Origin: Chitinophagales bacterium
GTDB lineage: Bacteria; Bacteroidota; Bacteroidia; Chitinophagales; Saprospiraceae
Length of the DNA stretch: 64,000 bases
Assembly: GCA_017303475.1 (NCBI GenBank)
Contig: JAFLBO010000006.1
Coordinates: 154,851-218,850, forward strand
Direction of reading: 5' to 3'
The translations under genes were made by a program, and so were the position numbers. Positions 8,637 through 15,830 of this stretch are shown here, piece by piece. Below the pieces are notes generated by a model. That model saw only the letters and a list, made by a program, of their open reading frames with translations. It was not told the DNA's origin and ran no database searches. Numbering within the stretch: position 1 is the stretch's first letter; every line of letters begins with the position of its first letter.

Positions 8637-9737
8637 ATGAAAACGCAATTATTCAACTACCTGCGGTTTACCCGCACCGAACGCCAGGGCACCCTGGCCC
8701 TGTTTGTGTTGGCCGGATTGGCCTTATCCATCCCGTCTTTGCTGCGCTATTTTCCGCCGGAGCGCAGTCCGGCAGATTTCACGGCGTTTCAGTCAGAATT
8801 AGCAGCGCTGGATCAAGCCCCGTCCAGATCTCTGGAACTGTTTTACTTTAATCCTAATACCGCCACAACCGCCGAACTTATGCAACTCGGATTATCAGAA
8901 AAGCTGGCTGCCACCATCGAAAAGTACCGAAACAAGGGTGGGAAATTCCGGGAACCTGCTGATTTTGGCAAAATCTGGGGACTCACGGAGGAACAATTCC
9001 GCCAATTACTACCCTTCATTCGCATAGGAGGGCAAGCCACACCCGAATGCAACACACCCACCCCGGAAATTCCGCCTGCTACCGGACCCGAATTGTTCGC
9101 ATTTGACCTTAATGCAGTAACAGAAGCCGAATTATTCCGAATGGGATTGCCATCATCGGCTGTAAAAAGCATCCTGAATTACCGGATAAAAGGTGGTGTC
9201 TTCAGGAAACCGGATGATTTGAAAAAAATCTACGGCCTCAGTGCCCCGGATCTGGAACGCCTGTTGCCTTACGCCCAATGTGCTGCCCCGGAAAAAATGC
9301 CTCAAGCACAGGCTCCCAAAATGCCGGAAACCCCCATTCTGGTAGATGTTAACCTGTCAGGGCTAGAGCAATGGAAAACCTTGCCAGGCATTGGCGAAGC
9401 CAGGGCCCGGCAACTCATACAATACCGCGAAAAACTGGGCGGATTCCAATCGGTGGAACAAATTGCAGAGATGCGCAGTTTGCCGGACTCCGTTTTCCGT
9501 CAGATTCGACCCTGGTTGCACCTCGGAGCCACCCAGTTGCGGAAAATCAACCTCAACACCGCCTCCGTAGCTGACTTGGATGCACATCCATACATCTCCA
9601 AACGACAAGCGGAACTCATAGTAGCCTACCGCGAGCAACACGGCGCCTACCAATCGCCGGATGAAATCGCCCAAATGCGCGCCATCGCAGATCAGGCCTG
9701 GCTCAATAAAGTGAAACCTTACCTGGGCGTCCAATAA
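8637..9737 (+). CDS. ComEA-like protein with four helix-hairpin-helix repeats
   Basis: 366 residues. One N-terminal membrane segment (about 20-38) precedes four helix-hairpin-helix units at about 75-125, 160-205, 235-285 and 305-360. They show patterns such as FNPNTATTAELMQLGLS, LPGIGEARARQLIQYREKLG and INLNTASVADLDAHPYISKR. These motifs bind the DNA backbone. Classical ComEA has one such domain, so the fourfold arrangement is longer than usual. The gene starts 10 bp after comEC, so the two are almost certainly co-transcribed and probably work together in DNA uptake. Confidence 0.87.
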   Translation: MKTQLFNYLRFTRTERQGTLALFVLAGLALSIPSLLRYFPPERSPADFTAFQSELAALDQAPSRSLELFYFNPNTATTAELMQLGLSEKLAATIEKYRNKGGKFREPADFGKIWGLTEEQFRQLLPFIRIGGQATPECNTPTPEIPPATGPELFAFDLNAVTEAELFRMGLPSSAVKSILNYRIKGGVFRKPDDLKKIYGLSAPDLERLLPYAQCAAPEKMPQAQAPKMPETPILVDVNLSGLEQWKTLPGIGEARARQLIQYREKLGGFQSVEQIAEMRSLPDSVFRQIRPWLHLGATQLRKINLNTASVADLDAHPYISKRQAELIVAYREQHGAYQSPDEIAQMRAIADQAWLNKVKPYLGVQ

Positions 9738-9746
9738 TTCGGAAGG

Positions 9747-9843
9747 CACGAAGCGGACGAAGGCGCAGAGGCGCTTAAACTGAGAGTCTCACTCAAAGTG
9801 AGACTCTCAGTTTAAGCGCCTCTGCGCCTTCGTCCGCTTCGTG
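9747..9843. terminator. Perfect 47-bp inverted repeat between convergent genes
   Basis: Arms 9747-9793 and 9797-9843 are exact reverse complements around a CAA loop. It fills almost the whole 115-bp gap between the convergent helix-hairpin-helix and amidohydrolase genes, so a bidirectional terminator or RNA-stabilising role is plausible. There is no clear T-tract. The inner 20 bp per arm are shared with 6336-6384; the outer arms contain GAAGCGGACGAAGGCGCAG. Confidence 0.75.
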
Positions 9844-9852
9844 TCTTTAAAA

Positions 9853-11031
9853 TTAAGTGAGGCGGTGGATGGTGGCTTTTGCATCAAGTTTTCCACCTTC
9901 TAAACCCTGAAGCTGGAGCAAGCCCGGAGTTTTCCCGGGCTCAATGCTGCCCAGGGTATCGTCGAAGCCAAGGGCCTGGGCGCCGTTGAGGGTTGCCCAG
10001 CGAAGCAAGGCATCGAAGGGAACATAACTCTGGTAGCGGGTTATGGTTTTCATTTCTTCCAGTACCGACAATTGCCAGTTGGAGGTCAGAGAGTCGGTTC
10101 CGATAGTGAGGCGCGCGCCAGTGTTCAGGAAGGCAGCATAATCTGGCAAACGGTTCTCAATGTACAAATTGGCATTGGGGCAGGTAGCCCAGTAAACCTG
10201 ATCAGACCAGGCCTGTGCGGCCATGATATCCTGCTGAGTGGTGAGGGTATTGTGTACAAAAAGGGTACGTACAGCCGGGTTCATGTGCGCCAAAGCGTAA
10301 TAAATAGAAGGTTGCCCGGTGGATTCAAAGGCATCCATAGAAATGCCGAATTTGCCGTAAAAATCCAGAAAACCACCTTTTTTCTCCAGAAAAAGCTCCT
10401 GTTCAGGAGGTGTTTCCTGATTATGAATGCTCACCGTAATGCCAGTGCCTGGGTTTGAAGCATTGATTTTTTGAAAAAGGTTTTTGCTCACAGAATAAGG
10501 CGCATGGGGCACCAGAGTGGCGGTAGATCCAGGCGCATGCCGGAGTTGTTCAAACACCTTCAGGCCATCTGAAAAGGTCTTTTCTGCATTTTCTTCCTGC
10601 AAAAAATCAAACATTTCCAGAAATGTATGGTAGCGCATTCGTCCGCGGGATTTAACCGCAAACGTATCAGGAGCATTGGAAATGTCGCCCAGCGCCACAA
10701 TACCACCGTCAAGCATTTCCTGCTCGGCCCGCTGAATGGCATCCTGGATTTCTTCCTGTGCAGCATTGCGCTTGGTCACCACGCCGGTTATAAACGGAAT
10801 CAGCCCGGTACCGGTGTCAACCTTCCCTTTCATGTGCGATAATTCCAAGTGGCAATGGGTATTAACAAAGCCTGGTACCAATACGCCGCTTACGTGGCGC
10901 ACACTGGCCGGATCATGTTGATCCAGCGACTCAATAACCAGAATTTTTCCGGAATCATCTGTAATCACCACTGCCCGCTCCAGCGGCTCAGAGGATACAG
11001 GGTAAATGAGATCTGCAGTAAATTTATGCAT
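9853..11031 (-). CDS. Amidohydrolase family metal-dependent deaminase/hydrolase
   Basis: 392 residues. The metal site is visible: HxH in VNTHCHLELSH (about residues 56-66), His in VPHAPYSVSK, His in FVHNTLT, and Asp in IGTDSLTSN. This pattern belongs to the cytosine deaminase/ATZ-TRZ/MtaD branch, which deaminates or hydrolyses heterocycles. The HCHLELSH signature also occurs in aminodeoxyfutalosine deaminases, but no other futalosine gene is nearby, so I keep a general call. No signal peptide; cytosolic. It is convergent with the competence pair. Confidence 0.8.
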   Translation of the reverse strand: MHKFTADLIYPVSSEPLERAVVITDDSGKILVIESLDQHDPASVRHVSGVLVPGFVNTHCHLELSHMKGKVDTGTGLIPFITGVVTKRNAAQEEIQDAIQRAEQEMLDGGIVALGDISNAPDTFAVKSRGRMRYHTFLEMFDFLQEENAEKTFSDGLKVFEQLRHAPGSTATLVPHAPYSVSKNLFQKINASNPGTGITVSIHNQETPPEQELFLEKKGGFLDFYGKFGISMDAFESTGQPSIYYALAHMNPAVRTLFVHNTLTTQQDIMAAQAWSDQVYWATCPNANLYIENRLPDYAAFLNTGARLTIGTDSLTSNWQLSVLEEMKTITRYQSYVPFDALLRWATLNGAQALGFDDTLGSIEPGKTPGLLQLQGLEGGKLDAKATIHRLT

Positions 11032-11040
11032 AGGATTGAC

Positions 11041-11310
11041 GGCTTAAGGTGGACGGCTTACGGTAGACGGTTGACGGCTTACGGTGGACGATGCCTTGTC
11101 ACCTTGAGCCTGGTTACTTCATTGTGATTAGTTATATAGCTCGAACGTTTATTGCGTTTTTCTTTTACTACGACTTATTAGTGGCAACGCCAGACCCTTC
11201 GCTACGCTCAAGGTGACAAGGCATCGTCAGTGATTACGCCGCCGTCCACCGTCCACCGTAAGCCGTTTACCGTCCACCGTCTACCGTCCACCGTAAGCCG
11301 TCCACCGTCC
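11041..11310. repeat. Nested inverted repeats with CCGTCCACCGT arrays
   Basis: The 280-bp gap 11032-11311 is all repeat. Outer left arm (about 11048-11090) and outer right arm (about 11240-11310) are built from degenerate units of GCCGTCCACCGTAA type in opposite orientation. Inside, GATGCCTTGTCACCTTGAGC (11090-11109) pairs with the end of 11190-11225. The right inner arm is 36 bp and reappears in slightly different form at 55783-55818, whereas the left inner arm is cut to 20 bp. No gene is visible. Confidence 0.8.
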
Positions 11311-11311
11311 A

Positions 11312-12073
11312 TCACCAACTAATCTCCATACCATCCCAGGCCAGTTGGACATTATCAGGCAACTCCAGGTTTACATCTGCGGCCAGGCCCATGTGGTGAC
11401 TGACGTGTGTAAGCCAGGCGCGTTCGGGTTGTAGCTTTTGGATAAACGCCAGACTTTCTTCCAGATTCATGTGGGTGGGGTGTTCCTGCCGGTGCAAGGC
11501 TGTCACCACCAGATATTTTACACCCGCCAGTTTTTTCATTTCCGGTTCAGCAATGGTTTTAACATCGGTTAAATAAGCCAAATCACCTATCCGGAAGCCC
11601 AAAATGGGCAACCTGCCGTGCATTACTCCAATAGCCTGAATGCAAATCCTGCCAAATTGCAACGCCGAATCCTGATCCAAACCCACCAACTCAATACGCG
11701 GCAACCCCGGTATCTGCTCCGAAAAAACATAATCGAACCGCCGCCGAACCTCAGAGGCAACCCTGGGCAGGGCATATACCGACATAGCTTCGCCGGAACG
11801 ATAATTGAACGGCCTGATGTCATCTAAACCAATCACATGATCGTTGTGTTCATGGGTCAATAAAATAGCATCCAGATGCTTTACCCTGTGACAAAGCATC
11901 TGTTGCCGAAAATCCGGACCGGCATCAATCAATACATTGGTATGACCGTCTGTCAGCAACGCCGAACTCCGTAAACGCTTGTCAAGCGGGTCGACAGAAA
12001 CACAAACCTGACAATCGCATCCAATCACCGGAACACCCTGAGAAGTACCGGTGCCAAGCAGAATTATTTTCAC
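11312..12073 (-). CDS. Metallo-beta-lactamase-fold hydrolase (PhnP-like)
   Basis: About 253 residues. The zinc motif is THEHNDHVIGLDD (HxHxDH), with further ligands in VMHGRL, LTDVK and VTALHRQEH. The N-terminal GTGTSQGVPVIGC-x-C-x-x-C is typical of the PhnP subfamily of cyclic phosphodiesterases, where the cysteines bind zinc. The start is set at GTG 12073 rather than the in-frame GTG at 12091, because a TACCTTTG box ends only 4 nt before it, making a leaderless mRNA likely. Substrate unknown. Divergent from the lipoprotein gene at 12149. Confidence 0.8.
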   Translation of the reverse strand: MKIILLGTGTSQGVPVIGCDCQVCVSVDPLDKRLRSSALLTDGHTNVLIDAGPDFRQQMLCHRVKHLDAILLTHEHNDHVIGLDDIRPFNYRSGEAMSVYALPRVASEVRRRFDYVFSEQIPGLPRIELVGLDQDSALQFGRICIQAIGVMHGRLPILGFRIGDLAYLTDVKTIAEPEMKKLAGVKYLVVTALHRQEHPTHMNLEESLAFIQKLQPERAWLTHVSHHMGLAADVNLELPDNVQLAWDGMEISW

Positions 12074-12077
12074 CCGA

Positions 12078-12085
12078 CAAAGGTA
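12078..12085 (-). promoter_or_regulatory. -7 box TACCTTTG, 4 nt before the start codon
   Basis: TACCTTTG on the minus strand is followed by TCGG and then GTG, so transcription would start at or beside the start codon. The same spacing is seen in front of paaI (29871). Confidence 0.6.
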
Positions 12086-12110
12086 GACCACAACTCTCCG
12101 AATTCTGGGC

Positions 12111-12118
12111 TATTTTTG
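12111..12118 (+). promoter_or_regulatory. -7 box TATTTTTG before the Ig-like lipoprotein gene
   Basis: It matches TAnnTTTG and lies 30 bp upstream of the ATG at 12149. It is back to back with the minus-strand box at 12078-12085, so the two promoters share a compact divergent region. Confidence 0.55.
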
Positions 12119-12148
12119 CCGCGAATTTTCCCCCTCACAACCCCTTCA

Positions 12149-13909
12149 ATGCTGTATCTCTTGCGCCAGTACCACCTATATATAGTAATCATCCTGTCTG
12201 CCCTGATTTCCTGTGCACGCCAGGGCGCACCCGCGGGCGGCCCAAAAGATACCCGGCCGCCTGAAGTGGATTCGCTGCGCAGTACGCCCAACTTTTCCAC
12301 CCGCTTTGACAAACGCAAAGTAGAACTCAAATTCGATGAATGGGTGCTGCTGTCAGACGTCGCAACGCAAATTGTGGTATCGCCGCCATTGGCCAAAAGG
12401 CCCGAGGTAGTACTGAAAGGTCGAACCGTAGTGCTGACATTGGATAAAAACGAAGTGCTGCGCCCCAATACTACCTACACCATCAATTTCGGTGCATCGG
12501 TGAAAGACTTGCACGAAAGCAACCCGGCTAAAGACCTGCGCTTTGTGTTCTCTACCGGCGATTTCATCGACAGCCTGGGTTTCAGAGGCAGCGTGGTGGA
12601 TGCATTTTCCGGCGAACCTGTTGAAAACATCGCCATTTTGCTGCACGAAAACCTCAACGATACCGCCGTCATCAAAGAGCGTCCATACTATTTCACCAAA
12701 ACCGATAAATCTGGTCAATTTGGTTTTCAGAACCTGAAAGCAGGCGTTTTCCAGATCGTTGCCATTGAAGGCGCAGATGTAGACCTGAAATGGGATGGCG
12801 CCAATGAAAAAATAGCCTTCATATCGCAACCTGTCACGGTTTCTGATAGCCTGAAAGTAATGCCGGCGCTGAAACTGTTCAAAAACCAGCCGTCGTTCCG
12901 ACTGCAAAACCAGCAAACCGGTCGCTACGGACTAGCCAAGGTTGTTTTTAATGGCGCCGCCGATTCGGTGCGCGTACAATGGCAGGACATACCCGGGGCC
13001 AGGATGTTGCTGGAAAAAGCGCCCGATTCCCTTTCCATCTGGTACGATTTGCCGGTGGATACCTCCTGGTTCATGGAATTGAGGCACCCCGCCTGGGTAA
13101 AAACCGACAGCGCTTCAGGCTTGTCCAGGCCATTTGCAGATACCATCCGGATCAAAAAGCTTAACCGGGCAGATTTTATGGAGAAGCACCAGCTCAGTTT
13201 TGCCGATGCGGTGGCGCCCGTTGCTGCCGCCGGGCAGGGCAGGGGCAAATCTGCGGCCCCCTCAACCCCCAAACCCCTGCGCCAGCCGCCCAAAACAGTG
13301 ATTCAGTTACACAGCCAGGAGGCCATGCTGGCGTTCAATTACCCGCTTCAGACTTTTGATACCGCCTTTTGGCAATTGCAGCTGGATTCAGTTGTAGTCA
13401 GACAGTTTAGTGTGCGAAAAGACAGTCTCCAGCCCGGAAAACTGATCCTGAGCACCAATTGGAAACAGGGCAAAACTTATGCTCTGACCTTGCTTCCAGG
13501 GGCTTTGACCGATTTTTGGGGTAAAACCCTTAGTGATACCCTGCGCAGAAATTTCAATGTGACAGAAGAAAAACAACTTGGCTCACTAACCGTCAATTTC
13601 AGCAAACTCCGCCCGGGTTCGGCCTATGTATTCGAGCTGCTGAACAATAATACCCTGGAAGCTACCCGGCAGTTTGTGGCTGAAACCGATACCTATCAAC
13701 TCAATTTCGAGCAGCTCCAGGTAGCCGGCTACACCGGCCGACTCCTCGAAGACCGCAATAAAAACGGTCGCTGGGATACAGGCAATTTCGCCCAAAAATT
13801 GCAACCCGAAACCCTTTTTACCAAAAAAATGGACCCCCTCCGCGCCAATTGGTCCCTGGATGTGGATTTCAGCGCAGAAGTAGTGTCTGAGAAAAAAAGG
13901 AAACAATAA
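12149..13909 (+). CDS. Ig-like domain outer-membrane lipoprotein
   Basis: 586 residues from ATG 12149, preferred because it gives a lipoprotein signal (ALISC, then ARQGAPAGGPKDT). An Ig-like (Big_5 type) domain at about 30-130 carries LRPNTTYTINFG and LRFVFSTGDFIDS. A carboxypeptidase-regulatory-like beta-sandwich follows (about 135-230, GFQNLKAGVFQIVAIEG). The C-terminal part repeats similar motifs (LTLLPGALTDFWGKTLSDTL). The SCARQG...GGPKD...PP start is a recurring Bacteroidota lipoprotein pattern of unknown function. A surface or periplasmic location is inferred. Confidence 0.8.
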   Translation: MLYLLRQYHLYIVIILSALISCARQGAPAGGPKDTRPPEVDSLRSTPNFSTRFDKRKVELKFDEWVLLSDVATQIVVSPPLAKRPEVVLKGRTVVLTLDKNEVLRPNTTYTINFGASVKDLHESNPAKDLRFVFSTGDFIDSLGFRGSVVDAFSGEPVENIAILLHENLNDTAVIKERPYYFTKTDKSGQFGFQNLKAGVFQIVAIEGADVDLKWDGANEKIAFISQPVTVSDSLKVMPALKLFKNQPSFRLQNQQTGRYGLAKVVFNGAADSVRVQWQDIPGARMLLEKAPDSLSIWYDLPVDTSWFMELRHPAWVKTDSASGLSRPFADTIRIKKLNRADFMEKHQLSFADAVAPVAAAGQGRGKSAAPSTPKPLRQPPKTVIQLHSQEAMLAFNYPLQTFDTAFWQLQLDSVVVRQFSVRKDSLQPGKLILSTNWKQGKTYALTLLPGALTDFWGKTLSDTLRRNFNVTEEKQLGSLTVNFSKLRPGSAYVFELLNNNTLEATRQFVAETDTYQLNFEQLQVAGYTGRLLEDRNKNGRWDTGNFAQKLQPETLFTKKMDPLRANWSLDVDFSAEVVSEKKRKQ

Positions 13910-13910
13910 C

Positions 13911-13964
13911 CCACTCACTCACTCACTCATTCACCCACTCACTCATTCACTCACTCACTCAATC
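13911..13964. repeat. CACT/CATT tetranucleotide array
   Basis: About 13 near-tandem 4-bp units (CACT with occasional CATT or CCCA) fill the gap between two convergent genes and run into the last codons of the minus-strand lipoprotein. The same array occurs at 25050-25103. Confidence 0.9.
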
Positions 13965-14614
13965 ACGATTGTTTTTTGTTTCGTGTAGTATTCCGCCGCA
14001 TACTCCACCGCATAGTCCGGGTTATCTGCTTTGCCCGCGCGTTTACGCACCAGGTAGAGTTTCCATTCGCCGGCTCCCAGTTGTGCCAGTTTAGCAGCCG
14101 GAATTTCAATGAGTGGTTTTCCCAGTGTAGTGCTTACTTCCATCGGTACGGTATTGCTGCCATCCGCTTTTTCCCACATAAACACCAGCGTTTCGGCAGC
14201 ACTAAGTGCTTCGCCGCGCCATTGCAGAAAGGTGGGTTCCTTCACGCTTAGTTTGGCACTGCTGAAGAAAAATGAGTCGATAGCCGGCATATCCAGTTGG
14301 AAAATGCCTTTTTTCTGCTTGGCATTGTTCCACTCAAAATCCACTTTGGGCGTAAAGGCGGCTGGAAATTCCAGGGTATAGGTATTGCCCATCACCGGAA
14401 TCAATTTCATAGCCGTGGCCTGAAACTGAATCCCGCCAGGGATATCCAGAATGTTTTTGGAAACAGCGTCGCGCAGCGTAGCCTCGGCTTTAACATTGCG
14501 ACTGGCGGCGTCGTAGCGAACATAGCACTGCAGTACATGTTTGGGTGGTGCGGGAGCTTCCTTACATTGGATGAAAGCTAAAATTGACAGAATTGAAAAA
14601 AAGATGTGTTTCAT
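13955..14614 (-). CDS. Hypothetical lipoprotein
   Basis: 219 residues. The start MKHIFFSILSILAFIQCKEA is a lipoprotein signal with Cys17. The rest is predicted beta-rich (strands such as HVLQCYVRYDAASRNVKAEA), with one more Cys. I do not recognise a domain. Its last codons overlap the CACT array, so array length could alter its C-terminus. Confidence 0.7.
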   Translation of the reverse strand: MKHIFFSILSILAFIQCKEAPAPPKHVLQCYVRYDAASRNVKAEATLRDAVSKNILDIPGGIQFQATAMKLIPVMGNTYTLEFPAAFTPKVDFEWNNAKQKKGIFQLDMPAIDSFFFSSAKLSVKEPTFLQWRGEALSAAETLVFMWEKADGSNTVPMEVSTTLGKPLIEIPAAKLAQLGAGEWKLYLVRKRAGKADNPDYAVEYAAEYYTKQKTIVIE

Positions 14615-14798
14615 ATGCTTGTCTGAATATCTTTGCCGCTTATCGGGAAAGCGTTGGTGTTGGTGGAAGAATCTGGACGGCGCAAATTTCTACAGTTATT
14701 GCCGAAAACCTAATTTCTTTCACATAGCCGGGTGAACAGTTCGCTTGCATAAAGTTGTCACTCACACATTTCTCAAACACTCATTTGGAACAGAGGAT

Positions 14799-14806
14799 TA
14801 CTTTCG
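14799..14806 (+). promoter_or_regulatory. Possible -7 box TACTTTCG
   Basis: A one-base variant of TAnnTTTG (TTCG ending), 21 bp before the dehydrogenase start. The same TTCG variant occurs before the genes starting at 44681 and 49028. A better consensus box, TATCTTTG, lies near 14628, about 190 bp upstream. The 213-bp gap 14615-14827 holds nothing else that I recognise. Confidence 0.35.
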
Positions 14807-14827
14807 ACCTCACAAATACGCCTTGAA

Positions 14828-15763
14828 ATGGGAAGGGTGCTAATTACTGACGATTGCCACCAACTGCTGATAGAAGGTTTGGAACAGCTGGGATGGCAAT
14901 GTGATTTTGAACCAAATATTTCGCCGGTTGAAACCAAAGACAGGATTGCCAGCTACGAAGGTTTGGTCATCAATAGTAAAATTCTGGTAGACCGGGATTT
15001 TCTCGACAAGGCGGTGAAACTCAGGTTTGTGGCCAGGCTGGGCTCCGGGATGGAAATCGTGGATCGTGTTTACGCAGCCGAAAAAGGTGTGAAAGTTTGG
15101 AGTAGTCCGGAAGGAAACCGAAATGCAGTAGCGGAACAAGCATTGGGAATGTTGCTGGGGCTGGCAAATAATTTACCCAGGGCAGATCGGGAAGTGCGGC
15201 AGAATATTTGGAGACGGGAAGCCAATAGAGGCTGGGAGTTACAAGGTAAAACCCTGGGAATCATTGGTTTCGGACATACGGGAAGTCAATTTGCACGAAA
15301 ACTGGCGGGTATGCAAATGCGGGTGCTGGCTCATGATAAGTACAAGCCTGAAGAATTTGCTGCAGAAATGTCGTGGGTAAGCGAATCAAATTTGACACAA
15401 ATACAGGCAGAAGCCGACATCATCAGTTTACATTTGCCCCTCACTTCAGAGACCCTGCATTTCGTGGATGCCAATTTTATCCAAAAATGCAAACCCGGGT
15501 TCATCCTGATCAACACTGCCCGGGGTAAAAATGTGAAAACAGAGGATCTAGTACTGGGGCTGGAATCAGGACAAATTGGTGGCGCTTGCCTGGATGTGTT
15601 TGAAAATGAAAAACCGGAAACCTACACGGAGAAAGAGCGGGAATGGTTTCAAAGGTTGCACCAAATGGAAAATGTTGTGCTTTCTCCCCACGTAGCGGGT
15701 TGGACGCACGAATCCAAAAAACTGCTGGCTGAAATTCTTTTACGGAAAATAAAAACGGGATAA
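14828..15763 (+). CDS. D-2-hydroxyacid dehydrogenase (phosphoglycerate-dehydrogenase-like)
   Basis: 311 residues, the usual length for the family. The NAD-binding fingerprint GFGHTGSQFARK lies at about 150. The catalytic trio is visible as Arg in INTARGKNV, Glu in the ENEKPE region and His in LSPHVAGWTHES. The N-terminal LITDDCHQLLIEGLEQLG resembles Bacteroidota SerA-like enzymes that oxidise 3-phosphoglycerate in serine synthesis, but the substrate is not certain. No ACT domain. The gene stands alone. Confidence 0.85.
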   Translation: MGRVLITDDCHQLLIEGLEQLGWQCDFEPNISPVETKDRIASYEGLVINSKILVDRDFLDKAVKLRFVARLGSGMEIVDRVYAAEKGVKVWSSPEGNRNAVAEQALGMLLGLANNLPRADREVRQNIWRREANRGWELQGKTLGIIGFGHTGSQFARKLAGMQMRVLAHDKYKPEEFAAEMSWVSESNLTQIQAEADIISLHLPLTSETLHFVDANFIQKCKPGFILINTARGKNVKTEDLVLGLESGQIGGACLDVFENEKPETYTEKEREWFQRLHQMENVVLSPHVAGWTHESKKLLAEILLRKIKTG

Positions 15764-15830
15764 CGTTTCCCCCAGAAACACTCCCGATGAATCGTCAAAC
15801 CTAAACAAGTAATTTTTCAATCTCTGTTCT

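Noticed and set aside
13911..13964. Possible CRISPR array
   Set aside because: Units are only 4 bp with no spacers. The CCGTCCACCGT arrays likewise lack equal spacers, and there is no cas gene in the window.
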